DNA of 64,000 nt from an uncultured Steroidobacter sp. (lineage in GTDB: Bacteria; Pseudomonadota; Gammaproteobacteria; Steroidobacterales; Steroidobacteraceae): the NCBI GenBank assembly GCA_937864115.1, contig CALMII010000020.1, positions 124,001 through 188,000 on the forward strand. The letters are read 5' to 3'. Each line of letters opens with the position of its first letter. Positions within the stretch are counted from its first letter, which is position 1. This document shows positions 19,526-30,696 of the stretch, one piece after another. Both the position numbers and the translations under genes were made by a program. The notes under the pieces were generated by a model, which saw only the letters and a list, made by a program, of their open reading frames with translations, searched no databases and was not told the origin of the DNA.

Positions 19526-20761
19526 GTGGCTAGAAAGAATGACCGCAATCTGATCGTCGGCCTGGATATCGGCACCTCCAAGGTCGTCGCCATCGTGGGC
19601 GAGATGACTCACGACGGTTCGCTGGAGGTGGTGGGCCTTGGCTCGCATCCTTCGCGCGGACTGAAGCGTGGCGTCGTCGTGAACATCGAGTCGACGGTGC
19701 AGTCCATCCAGCGCGCGGTCGAGGAAGCCGAGCTGATGGCCGGCTGCGAGATTCATTCGGTGTACGCCGGCATCGCCGGCAGCCACGTGCGCAGCCTGAA
19801 CTCGCACGGCATCGTCGCGATCCGCAACAAGGAAGTGACGTCCGAAGACGTCGATCGCGTGATCGATGCGGCGCGTGCCGTGGCGATTCCGGCAGACCAG
19901 AAAATCCTGCACATCCTGCCGCAGGAATTCCTGATCGACAGCCAGGAAGGCATCCGCGAGCCGATCGGCATGTCGGGCGTGCGCCTGGAAGCCAAGGTGC
20001 ACATCGTGACCGGGGCCGAGAGCGCGGCGCAGAACATCGTGAAGTGCGTGCAGCGCTGCGGGCTCGCGGTCGAAGACGTCGTGCTCGAACAGCTGGCGTC
20101 GAGCTACGCGGTGCTGGCCGACGACGAAAAGGAACTGGGCGTGTGCCTGGTCGACATCGGCGGCGGCACGACCGACATCGCGGTGTTCTCCGGCGGCGCG
20201 ATCCGTCACACGGCCGTGATTCCGATCGCGGGCGATCAGGTGACCAACGACATCGCCGTCAGCCTGCGCACGCCGACGCATCACGCCGAAGAGATCAAGA
20301 TGAAGTTCGCCTGCGCGCTGTCGCAGCTCGCGAACTCCGACGAGACCATTGAAGTGCCGAGCGTGGGCGATCGTCCGCCGCGCCGGCTGGCGCGCCAGAC
20401 GCTCGCCGAAGTCGTCGAGCCGCGTTACGAGGAACTGTTCGCGCTGGTGCGCGAAGAACTGCGGCGCTCCGGTTTCGAGGAAGTGATCGCGGCCGGCGTC
20501 GTGCTGACCGGCGGCAGCGCCAAGATGGAAGGCGCGGTCGAGCTGGCGGAAGAAGTGTTCCACATGCCCGTGCGGCTCGGCATTCCGCAGCACATCAGCG
20601 GGCTGGTGGACGTGGTGAGCAATCCGATTCATTCGACCGGCGTGGGCCTGCTGCTGTACGGCCGCGAGAACTACATGCGCGGCCGGCGCGAATCGCCGCT
20701 CGGCGGTAACGCGCGCGGCGTGTTCGATCGGATGAAGGCGTGGTTTCAGGGCAATTTCTGA
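19526..20761 (+). CDS. ftsA: Cell division protein FtsA
   Basis: Actin-like ATPase that anchors FtsZ to the membrane and recruits later division proteins, 411 aa. Phosphate-1 loop GLDIGTSKVVAIVGE, the 1C-domain region HIVTGAESAAQNIV, phosphate-2 loop VDIGGGTTDIAVF, and adenosine loop VLTGGSAKMEG are all clear. The C-terminus DRMKAWFQGNF is the amphipathic membrane-targeting helix. Translation starts at GTG (19526), preceded by AAGGTGGGAA at suitable spacing; no ATG fits the conserved N-terminus. Confidence 0.96.
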   Translation: MARKNDRNLIVGLDIGTSKVVAIVGEMTHDGSLEVVGLGSHPSRGLKRGVVVNIESTVQSIQRAVEEAELMAGCEIHSVYAGIAGSHVRSLNSHGIVAIRNKEVTSEDVDRVIDAARAVAIPADQKILHILPQEFLIDSQEGIREPIGMSGVRLEAKVHIVTGAESAAQNIVKCVQRCGLAVEDVVLEQLASSYAVLADDEKELGVCLVDIGGGTTDIAVFSGGAIRHTAVIPIAGDQVTNDIAVSLRTPTHHAEEIKMKFACALSQLANSDETIEVPSVGDRPPRRLARQTLAEVVEPRYEELFALVREELRRSGFEEVIAAGVVLTGGSAKMEGAVELAEEVFHMPVRLGIPQHISGLVDVVSNPIHSTGVGLLLYGRENYMRGRRESPLGGNARGVFDRMKAWFQGNF

Positions 20762-20877
20762 TCGCGTTGCATGCGAGCAGATGAAGGTGAAGGGTGGTGC
20801 GCAGTGTCCTCTGAACGCGGTGCACCGATTTGTCGACGTGGATTTGAGATGTCGTCACGACATCGAGGGGACTAACG

Positions 20878-22080
20878 ATGTTTGTACTTGCTGATACTGA
20901 GAATCAAGGGGCCGTCATCAAGGTCATCGGCGTGGGCGGCGGCGGCGGCAACGCCGTGTCGCACATGATCCAGACCGGGATCGAAGGCGTGGATTTCATC
21001 TGCCTCAATACGGATGCTCAGGCGCTGAAGCATTCCAAGGTCAAAGTCGGTCTGCAGATCGGCTGCAACATCACCAAGGGTCTGGGCGCGGGTGCCGATC
21101 CTGAAGTGGGCCGTCAGGCCGCGATGGAAGATCGCGACCGCATCATCGAAATGATCGAAGGCTCCGACATGCTCTTCATCACCGCCGGCATGGGCGGCGG
21201 TACGGGCACGGGCGCAGCGCCGGTCGTGGCGCAGATCGCGAAGGAGCTCGGCATCCTGACGGTCGCCGTCGTGACGCGTCCCTTCGACATGGAAGGCCGC
21301 AAGCGCATGGGCTCGGCGGAACACGGCATCAGCGAACTCAGCCGTCACGTCGACTCGCTGATCACGATTCCGAACCAGAAGCTGCTCACGGTGCTCGGCG
21401 GCGATGTCACGCTGCTCGACGCCTTCAAGGCGGCGAACCAAGTGCTGCAGGGCGCGGTGCAGGGCATCGCTGAACTGATCACCAAGCCCGGCATGATCAA
21501 CGTCGACTTCGCCGACGTGCGCACCGTGATGGCGGAAACCGGCATGGCGATGATGGGTTCGGGTTCGGCACGCGGCGAGAACCGCGCGCGTGAAGCGGCC
21601 GAAGCCGCCGTCTCCAGCCCGCTGCTCGAAGACGTCAATCTGCACGGCGCTCACGGCCTGCTGATCAACGTCACGGCCGGCATGGACCTGCGCACCAGCG
21701 AGTTCAGCGTCGTCGGCGATACGGTGAAGCAGTACGCGTCGGAGGATGCGAACGTGGTGGTCGGCTGCGTGATCGATCCGGAGATGAGCGAAGACATCCG
21801 CGTGACGGTCGTTGCGACCGGCATCGGTCGCCCGGTGGCCGAGCAGATGCCGCAGCCGGACGCGCGCAAGCAGATGACGGCGATTGCCGGCGGCCGCGCC
21901 GGTCGCGTGCCGACGCTCGATGATCTGCACGTGCCGACGTACATCCGTCAGCAGCGCGACAGTGGTCGGGACTACGGCCGCGATTCCGTTGCACCGCGTC
22001 GTGCGGTCGGGGATGGCCTCAATTCCGATGACACCGCGATGCTGGATATTCCGGCATTCCTGCGGCGTCAGGCGGACTGA
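20878..22080 (+). CDS. ftsZ: Cell division protein FtsZ
   Basis: Tubulin-like GTPase that forms the division ring, 400 aa. The GTP-binding signature [11 protein letters not shown] lies near residue 108, the nucleotide loop [15 protein letters not shown] at the N-terminus, and the T7 catalytic loop [11 protein letters not shown] near residue 209. After a variable linker (about 320-388) the C-terminal peptide [10 protein letters not shown] is the docking site for FtsA and ZipA. A strong GAGGGG ribosome-binding site lies 7 nt before the ATG. A 116-bp gap from ftsA shows no gene and could hold an internal promoter. Confidence 0.98.
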   Translation: MFVLADTENQGAVIKVIGVGGGGGNAVSHMIQTGIEGVDFICLNTDAQALKHSKVKVGLQIGCNITKGLGAGADPEVGRQAAMEDRDRIIEMIEGSDMLFITAGMGGGTGTGAAPVVAQIAKELGILTVAVVTRPFDMEGRKRMGSAEHGISELSRHVDSLITIPNQKLLTVLGGDVTLLDAFKAANQVLQGAVQGIAELITKPGMINVDFADVRTVMAETGMAMMGSGSARGENRAREAAEAAVSSPLLEDVNLHGAHGLLINVTAGMDLRTSEFSVVGDTVKQYASEDANVVVGCVIDPEMSEDIRVTVVATGIGRPVAEQMPQPDARKQMTAIAGGRAGRVPTLDDLHVPTYIRQQRDSGRDYGRDSVAPRRAVGDGLNSDDTAMLDIPAFLRRQAD

Positions 22081-22106
22081 AGTCGTCCAGGTCAGGGAAC
22101 CTGGCG

Positions 22107-22181
22107 GTCGGGCAAAGCGTCCCCTTGCCCGACGTTGAAGTGACCGCGTGTCGACCCCACAAGTCAGAGGCTTGTGGGGTC
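22107..22181 (+). other. Two tandem hairpins between ftsZ and lpxC
   Basis: GTCGGGCAA (22107-22115) pairs with TTGCCCGAC (22125-22133). GACCCCACAAG (22153-22163) pairs with CTTGTGGGGTC (22171-22181). Both are perfect stems with loops of 9 and 7 nt, and neither is followed by a U-tract. They could slow or attenuate readthrough from the dcw operon into lpxC, or protect the ftsZ mRNA 3' end. Confidence 0.65.
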
Positions 22182-22286
22182 CGGCATGCGGTGCTACGGT
22201 GCCGCCGCTTTTCGAGGTTTCATGTACCGATTTCCTTCAGCGCCGCGATCCTCCGGCCAGCTCGGGCCCCGCACCTAGAGCCTCCC

Positions 22287-23210
22287 ATGCTTCGCCAACG
22301 CACCATCAAGAACTCCATCCGCGCCACCGGTGTCGGTCTGCATTCCGGCAAGAAGGTGCTGATGGTGGTGAAGCCGGCGCCGCCGGATACCGGCGTGGTG
22401 TTCCGTCGTACCGATCTCGACCGGACCATCGACGTGCCCGCGTACGCCGAGAACGTCGGTGAGACCACGCTCGGCACCACTCTTATTAAAGGTGAGTCGC
22501 GGGTCTGCACCATCGAACATCTGATGTCCGCCTTCGCCGGCCTGGGCATCGACAATGCCTATGTAGAACTGTCGGCCGAGGAAGTACCGATCATGGACGG
22601 CAGCGCCGGACCGTTCGTGTTCCTGCTGCAGTCGGCGGGTGTGGAAGAGCAGTCCGCACCGAAGCGTTTCGCACGCATCCTCAAACCCATCCAGGTGGAA
22701 GAGGGCGACAAGTGGGCCCGCTTCACGCCGTACAACGGCTTCAAGGTCAATTTCGAGATCGAATTCAATCATCCGATCTTCAAGAAGCGCGACCAGATCG
22801 CGAGCATGGATTTCTCCAGCACCTCCTTCCTGCGCGAGATCAGTCGCGCACGGACGTTCGGCTTCATGCGCGATCTCGAATACATGCGTTCGAAGAATCT
22901 CGCGCTCGGCGGCTCGATGGAGAATGCCATCGTGATTGGTGACGCGGGCGTAATGAATGAGGAAGGCCTGCGCTACGAAGACGAGTTCGTGAAGCACAAG
23001 ATCCTCGATGCGATCGGCGATCTGTACCTGCTCGGCAAGGGCATCCTCGGCGAGTTCAGCGGCTTCAAGTCCGGTCACGCGCTGAACAACCGGTTGCTGC
23101 GCAAGCTGATTGCGACGCCGGATGCGTGGGAGGAGGCGACCTTCGAAGGCGATGAGCAGGCGCCCATCTCTTATATGCCGGCGACGGCGGTGTCCGCCGG
23201 CGCCCTGTAG
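22287..23210 (+). CDS. lpxC: UDP-3-O-acyl-N-acetylglucosamine deacetylase LpxC
   Basis: Zinc-dependent committed step of lipid A synthesis, 307 aa. It opens [20 protein letters not shown]. Zinc ligands are His in [15 protein letters not shown] near residue 79, and His and Asp in [14 protein letters not shown] near residue 237. [11 protein letters not shown] and [12 protein letters not shown] are also present. The ATG at 22287 is chosen because residues further upstream in the same open frame do not match the family. The stop codon TAG (23208-23210) is part of the family-A repeat, so the repeat defines the protein's end (AGAL). Confidence 0.96.
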   Translation: MLRQRTIKNSIRATGVGLHSGKKVLMVVKPAPPDTGVVFRRTDLDRTIDVPAYAENVGETTLGTTLIKGESRVCTIEHLMSAFAGLGIDNAYVELSAEEVPIMDGSAGPFVFLLQSAGVEEQSAPKRFARILKPIQVEEGDKWARFTPYNGFKVNFEIEFNHPIFKKRDQIASMDFSSTSFLREISRARTFGFMRDLEYMRSKNLALGGSMENAIVIGDAGVMNEEGLRYEDEFVKHKILDAIGDLYLLGKGILGEFSGFKSGHALNNRLLRKLIATPDAWEEATFEGDEQAPISYMPATAVSAGAL

Positions 23211-23266
23211 GTCAGGCTTCAGCCTGACTTCTTAATTTAAGAGGCCGGCTGAAGCCGGCCCCACAG
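23205..23266. repeat. Family-A repeat, copy 1, after lpxC
   Basis: CTGTAG, GTCAGGCTTCAGCCTGAC, a short spacer, GGCCGGCTGAAGCCGGCC and CCACAG. Two different palindromes are joined as one unit. The leading TAG is the lpxC stop. The unit could also act as a 3'-end structure between convergent lpxC and dciA. Confidence 0.92.
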
Positions 23267-23294
23267 TAAGAGCAAGACGAAAAAAATCCCCGCC

Positions 23295-23591
23295 TCACCC
23301 CGGCTTCCCCACCTTCACCTGCACTTTCGTGAACTGCGTCTCACCCTGCGCCCGCAGCCGTTCTGCCAGGGTTTCCTGCAGATAGTGGATCCGCGACCCC
23401 CAGGCCGCGGAATCCGCCACGATGACCAGCGTCCCCTCGCGGTAACTCGCTGAAACGACGTGGGCTTTCTCGTCGCCATCGAGCGCGGCCCGCACCCGAT
23501 CCGTCAAATCGAGCGTCTCCCGGGCGCGACGCTCCAGCTGCGCGAGCAGCGGGCCCAACCCAGTCGAAATGGGCTTCATGGGTTCAGACAT
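23295..23591 (-). CDS. dciA: DUF721 protein, DciA-like helicase loader
   Basis: A 98-aa protein of the DUF721 family, typified by DciA, which loads the replicative helicase DnaB in bacteria lacking DnaC. Recognisable parts are LLAQLERRARETLDLTDRVRAAL, followed by the KH-like core VSASYREGTLVIVADSAAWGSRIHYLQ. The family usually lies next to secA or lpxC, as here. It is transcribed toward lpxC, with a family-A repeat between the two 3' ends. Assignment rests on the core pattern and context. Confidence 0.85.
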   Translation of the reverse strand: MSEPMKPISTGLGPLLAQLERRARETLDLTDRVRAALDGDEKAHVVSASYREGTLVIVADSAAWGSRIHYLQETLAERLRAQGETQFTKVQVKVGKPG

Positions 23592-23666
23592 AAGCTGAAA
23601 TGTGCAATGTGAGGGCTGACTGCTTGATCTTTGGGTTGCGGATTCTGCATATTCCCGACCGCTGTT

Positions 23667-23758
23667 AAGGGCAAACCCGCTGAAAGGCGGGGACGCAAAG
23701 CCACCGGTCTAAGGGCGCTGCCTTCGAAGGCAGGACGGTCACGATAGCGGGGTTGCCA
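23667..23758 (+). promoter_or_regulatory. Cyclic di-GMP-I (GEMM-I) riboswitch
   Basis: The conserved blocks of the class I cyclic-di-GMP aptamer occur in order: AAGGGCAAACC, a GAAA tetraloop in CGCTGAAAGGCG, GGGACGCAAAGCCACCGG, TCTAAGGGC, a variable hairpin (GCTGCCTTCGAAGGCAGG), and ATAGCGGGGTTGCC. By my alignment the first block keeps the G (middle of AGGGC) that selects c-di-GMP rather than cAMP-GMP. The aptamer ends about 135 nt before the M23 gene start; the expression platform is not obvious, so I cannot tell an on- from an off-switch. Confidence 0.92.
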
Positions 23759-23893
23759 GGATGTACAACTCGAATCATCGGTTCTACGTCCACACCTCTC
23801 TGGATATGCCGTTGGTGCAGCTTTCTCGATGCGGCTGCGCCGGCAGGACGTTTTTGTCGCGCCAGATTTTTTGAGGACGCGAGGCATGATCGA

Positions 23894-24811
23894 ATGAACG
23901 TCATCGTCTTTTCCAAACGCCTGGGGCGCGCTCGCCAGATCGAGCTCGGCCGCCCGCTGGCTGCGACGGTGACCATCGGTCTGATCGTGACCATCCTTGC
24001 CGGCGTGCTCTTCGCCGGGGTCCAGCTCGGACGCAGCAACGTTTTCGCTCCTACCGCCCAGGTCGCCGACTGGGGCCGCCGGCTCGAAGAGCAGCGCCAG
24101 CAGGTCGTCGACGCCAGGCAGGAATTGCAGAACCGTCTCGATGCGCTGGCCGGCCGCGTCGGCCAGATGAATGCCCACGTGATCCGCCTCGATGCGCTGG
24201 GCCGCCGCCTGACGGAGATGGCGCACCTCGACAAGGGCGAGTTCGATTTCGACCGCGTGCCCGCCGTCGGCGGACCCGAGGCTCTGGCCGAGAGCGCGCT
24301 GGTTGCGGCACCGGACATTTCTTCGATGCTCGATACCCTGAGCCGCCAGATCAAGGATCGCGAGCGCCAGCTCAGCGTACTGGAAAGCCTCATTTCCACC
24401 CGCAATCTCAGCCGGCAGATCGTTCCGGGCGGACGCCCCGTCATGCAGGGCTGGATTTCCTCCTACTTCGGCCAGCGCACGGACCCGTTCAACGGCCGCA
24501 CCGTCTACCACAAGGGCATCGACTTCGCGGGGCCTGCGGGCTCGCAGGTCGTCGCCGTCGCTGCCGGCGTCGTGACCTACTCGAAGGACCGTTTCGGCTA
24601 CGGCAAGACCGTGGAGATCAACCACGGCAATGGCTACGTGACGCGCTATGCGCACAACCAACGCACGCTGGTGACGCCGGGCGACACGGTGCAGAAGGGC
24701 CAGGCCATCGCCCTGATCGGCTCGACAGGCCGTTCCACCGGGCCCCACCTGCATTTCGAAGTACTCAAGAACGGCCGGGCCATCGACCCGATGAGCTTCG
24801 TGCGGCAGTAG
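23894..24811 (+). CDS. M23 family metallopeptidase, membrane-anchored
   Basis: A LytM-type zinc endopeptidase of 305 aa, probably acting on peptidoglycan in the periplasm. It has a short basic N-terminus, one transmembrane helix at about residues 25-45 (ATVTIGLIVTILAGVLF), a coiled-coil region (about 60-105 and 150-172) and a C-terminal M23 domain. Zinc and catalytic residues are H-x-x-x-D in HKGIDFAG and H-L-H in GPHLHFEV. The ATG at 23894 has a GAGG ribosome-binding site 9 nt upstream. An earlier open frame overlaps the riboswitch and is not coding. A terminator follows at 24971. Confidence 0.93.
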   Translation: MNVIVFSKRLGRARQIELGRPLAATVTIGLIVTILAGVLFAGVQLGRSNVFAPTAQVADWGRRLEEQRQQVVDARQELQNRLDALAGRVGQMNAHVIRLDALGRRLTEMAHLDKGEFDFDRVPAVGGPEALAESALVAAPDISSMLDTLSRQIKDRERQLSVLESLISTRNLSRQIVPGGRPVMQGWISSYFGQRTDPFNGRTVYHKGIDFAGPAGSQVVAVAAGVVTYSKDRFGYGKTVEINHGNGYVTRYAHNQRTLVTPGDTVQKGQAIALIGSTGRSTGPHLHFEVLKNGRAIDPMSFVRQ

Positions 24812-24878
24812 CTGCAGGCCGGGGCGGCAGTCCCGGATGATGACGGCGTCTTAATTCCAGCACCGACTTCCGACTCTG

Positions 24879-24963
24879 CCTGTGGGGCCGGCTTCAGCCG
24901 GCCTCTGGCTGTAGGTCAGGCTTTAGCCTGACATCCAAAGGCCGGCTGAAGCCGGCCCCACAG
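24879..24963. repeat. Family-A repeat, copy 2, triple palindrome
   Basis: GGCCGGCTTCAGCCGGCC, then GTCAGGCTTTAGCCTGAC, then GGCCGGCTGAAGCCGGCC, bounded by CCTGTGGG and CCCACAG. It is the only three-palindrome version in the window. It lies between the M23 gene and the terminator upstream of secA; the rest of 24812-25135 shows no gene. Confidence 0.92.
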
Positions 24964-24970
24964 CTAGAAA

Positions 24971-25000
24971 AACAAGGCCCGCCGCCCTCGGCCTTGTTTT
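24971..25000 (+). terminator. Rho-independent terminator between M23 gene and secA
   Basis: AACAAGGCC (24971-24979) pairs with GGCCTTGTT (24990-24998) around a 10-nt loop and runs into TTTTC. An AAAA run on the other side would let it work on both strands. It separates the riboswitch-controlled M23 transcript from secA. Confidence 0.85.
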
Positions 25001-25135
25001 CGCACGCCCCGCCCCGAACTCGGCCTGTCGGTCCCAAGGCCGCGCACGTCCATCAAAAAAACCCGACGGCATGGGGTCGCAGGGTGGCGTGTACAATCGC
25101 GTCCTTTCTTTTGGCCCACCTCGGAGCTCTCTCTC

Positions 25136-27865
<2,730 letters not shown>

Positions 27866-27873
27866 GCCAGGGA

Positions 27874-28293
27874 ATGCGTCCTCCTGCCCACGTCCTCGCC
27901 GGCGCCATTTTCAACGACGAGGGACAGGTCCTCGTCGCGCAGCGTCCGCCCGGCAAGCACATGGCCGGCGGCTGGGAATTTCCCGGCGGCAAGCGCGAAC
28001 CCGGCGAGGAACGTCTGCAGGCACTGACCCGCGAGCTGCACGAAGAACTCGGCATCGAAGTCCTCGGTGCCGAGCCGCTGATCTGCTACGACCACCAGTA
28101 TCCCGACCGCCTCATCACGCTCGATCTGTGGCTGGTGACGAAGTACAACGGCGTGCCGCAATCGCTCGAAGGCCAGACGCTGGCGTGGGTGAAGGTCGGC
28201 GATCTGGAGCGGACCGGCCTGCTGGATGCGGACAAGCCGATGATTCCCGCGCTGGAGCGTGTGGAAGGCTGGGCGTTGGGTTGCAAGCTGTAG
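27874..28293 (+). CDS. mutT: 8-oxo-dGTP diphosphatase MutT (Nudix hydrolase)
   Basis: Removes oxidised dGTP from the nucleotide pool, 139 aa. The Nudix box reads GGKREPGEERLQALTREL then HEELGI, with the expected G-x5-E-x7-R-E-x2-E-E-x-G spacing. The N-terminal AGAIFNDEGQVLVAQRP and the AGGWEFPGG segment that reads the base are also typical. The ATG at 27874 follows the secA stop by 8 nt with AGCCAGGGA as a plausible ribosome-binding site, so it is probably cotranscribed with secA. The argJ gene often found here is absent. Confidence 0.93.
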   Translation: MRPPAHVLAGAIFNDEGQVLVAQRPPGKHMAGGWEFPGGKREPGEERLQALTRELHEELGIEVLGAEPLICYDHQYPDRLITLDLWLVTKYNGVPQSLEGQTLAWVKVGDLERTGLLDADKPMIPALERVEGWALGCKL

Positions 28294-28313
28294 TGTCGAG
28301 GGATTCTTCTCTT

Positions 28314-28369
28314 CCTGTAGGTCAGGCTTCAGCCTGACTCCGAGAGGCCGGCCGAAGCCGGCCCCACAG
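28314..28369. repeat. Family-A repeat, copy 3, overlapping the DPP-IV gene end
   Basis: CCTGTAG, GTCAGGCTTCAGCCTGAC, CTCCGAGA, GGCCGGCCGAAGCCGGCC, CCACAG. The convergent peptidase gene ends inside it: its last 11-13 codons and its TGA are repeat sequence read on the minus strand. Confidence 0.92.
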
Positions 28370-30629
28370 CAAGAACCCGCTCGAAGAACCTCACCACCAT
28401 CTCGTAGTAATGCCGCCCGGTCTGCGGGATGCGCACCAGTCCGTGCTTGCTGCCCGGATAAGTCATCAGCTCGAACGGCTTGTCGAGCGACTGCAGTCGC
28501 TGCATCAGCATCGTGCTGTGCGTGAACAGCACGTTGTCGTCGGCCATGCCGTGTACCAGCAGCAGGTTGCCGTGCAGTGAATCGACGTAGGGCAGCACGC
28601 CGCTGACTTCGTAACTGTTACCGGCGCTCGGCAATCCCAGATACCGTTCGGTGTAGTGCGTGTCGTAGAGGCGCCAGTCGGTGACAGGCGCGCCGGCGAC
28701 GCCGGCTTTGAACACCGTGGTCGTCGTCAGCGCCATCAGCGACATGTAGCCGCCGTAGCTCCAGCCCATGATGCCGATGCGTTCGCCGTCGACGTACGGC
28801 AGGCGCTTCAGATAGTCGACGCCGCGCAGCTGATCTTCGATTTCGACTTTGCCGAGCCGCCCGCTGATCGCCGTGTCGAAGGCTTCGCCGCGGAATCCCG
28901 AGCCGCGATTGTCGAGCGAGAACACCACGAAGCCGTGCTGCGCGAGCAGCTGGCGGAAATATCCCTGCACGGCGCGCGAACCGCCCATCCAGTCCTTGCG
29001 CACGTATTGCTGGTGCGGTCCGCCATAGACGTCGATGACGACCGGATAGCGTTTGCCCGCATCGAACGGAACCGGCCTGATGAGCCGGTAGTAGAGCGCC
29101 TGTCCGTCGCTCGCCTGCAGCGAACCGAATTCCTCGCTCGAATGGTTCGCGCGAAAAGCCTGATACGGATGATTCTCGTCCAGTTCGTTGCGCATCAGCC
29201 AGCGACTTACCTTGCCGTCCAGCGAGCGCAGGCTGGCGGTCGGCGGCTGTTGCGGGGAGGACCATTGATCCAGGTAGAACCGGTGATTCGGCATGAGCCG
29301 CGCATCGTGCACGCCCGGTTCGACAGAAATTCTTCGCGGCCTGGCGGGATCGCCCGTTGTTAGCGACGTCGCGTACAGATGGCGTTCGAGCGGCGAGGCC
29401 TCGTTCGCCATGAAGTACATGAGTCCCTTGTTTTCGTCGATGCCGACGAGGCCGTCCTCCGTGCCATCGCCGACGACCATCCATGAGCCGCTGGTCAGCG
29501 GCCGGATGAGCCTGCCGTCCAGATCGTAGAGATACAGATGCCGGTAACCGGAACGACGCGAAGCCCAGACGAAAGCATTGCGCTTTTCCAGGAAGCGCAG
29601 GTCGTCGTGCAGTTCGATCCAGGCCGGACTCGTTTCCGTCAGCAGCGTGCGTGTCTTGCCGGTGCCGACATCGACCTTGATCAGGTCCAGCGTTTTCTGG
29701 TCGCGCGTCTGTTTCTGGACAGCGAGATGCCGTGAATCGCGAAACCAGTTCACGCGCGCCAGATAGCCATCGTCGAAGTTCAGCGGCACGGCCGTGATGC
29801 GACCGGACCCCAGTTCGAGTACCCGCAGCTCGACATGCGTGTTGGCCGTGCCGGCCGCCGGATAGCGTTGCCGCGTGACGCGCGCGCCATCGGCGTTGAT
29901 CTCCAGTCGCTCGACTTCCTGCACCGGCGAGTCGTCGATACGCGTGAACGCGATGCGCTTTTCATCGGGAGACCACCAGTAGCCGGTGGAACGATCCATC
30001 TCCTCCTGCGCGACGAATTCGGCCACACCGTTCTGGATCAGGCCCTCGCCATCGGCGGTCAGCGCGCGTTCTTCGCCGCTCGACAGCTCGATGACGAACA
30101 GATCCTGGTCGCGCACGAAGCTCACATGGTTGCCGAGCGGCGAGAAGCGCGCATCGGTTTCGTAGCTTTCGGTATTCGTCAGTCGACGCACCGGATCGCG
30201 TTTCGCGACGAGGTCGTACACATAGAGATCGCCGCCCAGCGGTACGAGCAGCCGCTTGCCGTCGCTCGAGAACCTGTACTCGACGATGCCCTTCAGCGAC
30301 GCCGTGCGTTGCCGCTCGCGCCTTGCCTCTTCTTCGGCCGACAGTCGTTCATCGCCGGTCACGAAGGCGCGCGAGTCGACCAGCAACTTCTGCTGTCCCG
30401 TGCGGGTGTCGAAGGCCCAGAGATCGAGCTGATCCTTGTTGTCGGCCTTGCCCTGCAGGTAGGTGACGTAGCGCCCGTCGGGCGAAAACTCCGGACTGCG
30501 CAATCGCGGTCCGCTCAGATCCGTGCCGCTGAACAGACGTTCGACGCTGAGTTTTCCGGGATCGGCCGCTGCGCAGATTGCGACAGGCAGCATCAGGGAA
30601 ACGACGAGCAGGCCGCTTGTATACCGCAT
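28329..30629 (-). CDS. Secreted dipeptidyl peptidase IV-like S9 serine peptidase
   Basis: A probable periplasmic or exported peptidase of 766 aa that would release X-Pro or similar dipeptides. It has a signal peptide (MRYTSGLLVVSLMLPVAICAAA), an N-terminal beta-propeller (DPP IV type, including the EEMDRSTGYWWSPDEKRIAF segment with the substrate amine-binding Glu pair) and a C-terminal alpha/beta-hydrolase domain. The catalytic triad by count is Ser624 in GWSYGGY, Asp697 in HGMADDNV and His729 in SKHGL. The last residues (VGPASAGLSESG) are encoded by the family-A repeat, not by ancestral sequence. Divergent from the next S9 gene with 67 bp between. Confidence 0.92.
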   Translation of the reverse strand: MRYTSGLLVVSLMLPVAICAAADPGKLSVERLFSGTDLSGPRLRSPEFSPDGRYVTYLQGKADNKDQLDLWAFDTRTGQQKLLVDSRAFVTGDERLSAEEEARRERQRTASLKGIVEYRFSSDGKRLLVPLGGDLYVYDLVAKRDPVRRLTNTESYETDARFSPLGNHVSFVRDQDLFVIELSSGEERALTADGEGLIQNGVAEFVAQEEMDRSTGYWWSPDEKRIAFTRIDDSPVQEVERLEINADGARVTRQRYPAAGTANTHVELRVLELGSGRITAVPLNFDDGYLARVNWFRDSRHLAVQKQTRDQKTLDLIKVDVGTGKTRTLLTETSPAWIELHDDLRFLEKRNAFVWASRRSGYRHLYLYDLDGRLIRPLTSGSWMVVGDGTEDGLVGIDENKGLMYFMANEASPLERHLYATSLTTGDPARPRRISVEPGVHDARLMPNHRFYLDQWSSPQQPPTASLRSLDGKVSRWLMRNELDENHPYQAFRANHSSEEFGSLQASDGQALYYRLIRPVPFDAGKRYPVVIDVYGGPHQQYVRKDWMGGSRAVQGYFRQLLAQHGFVVFSLDNRGSGFRGEAFDTAISGRLGKVEIEDQLRGVDYLKRLPYVDGERIGIMGWSYGGYMSLMALTTTTVFKAGVAGAPVTDWRLYDTHYTERYLGLPSAGNSYEVSGVLPYVDSLHGNLLLVHGMADDNVLFTHSTMLMQRLQSLDKPFELMTYPGSKHGLVRIPQTGRHYYEMVVRFFERVLAVGPASAGLSESG

Positions 30630-30696
30630 CGGTGTTTTCGAAGGCTGTAGAGTTGCGCTTGCGTGACCATATCACGATGCCCCGAGAGGATTTGCG

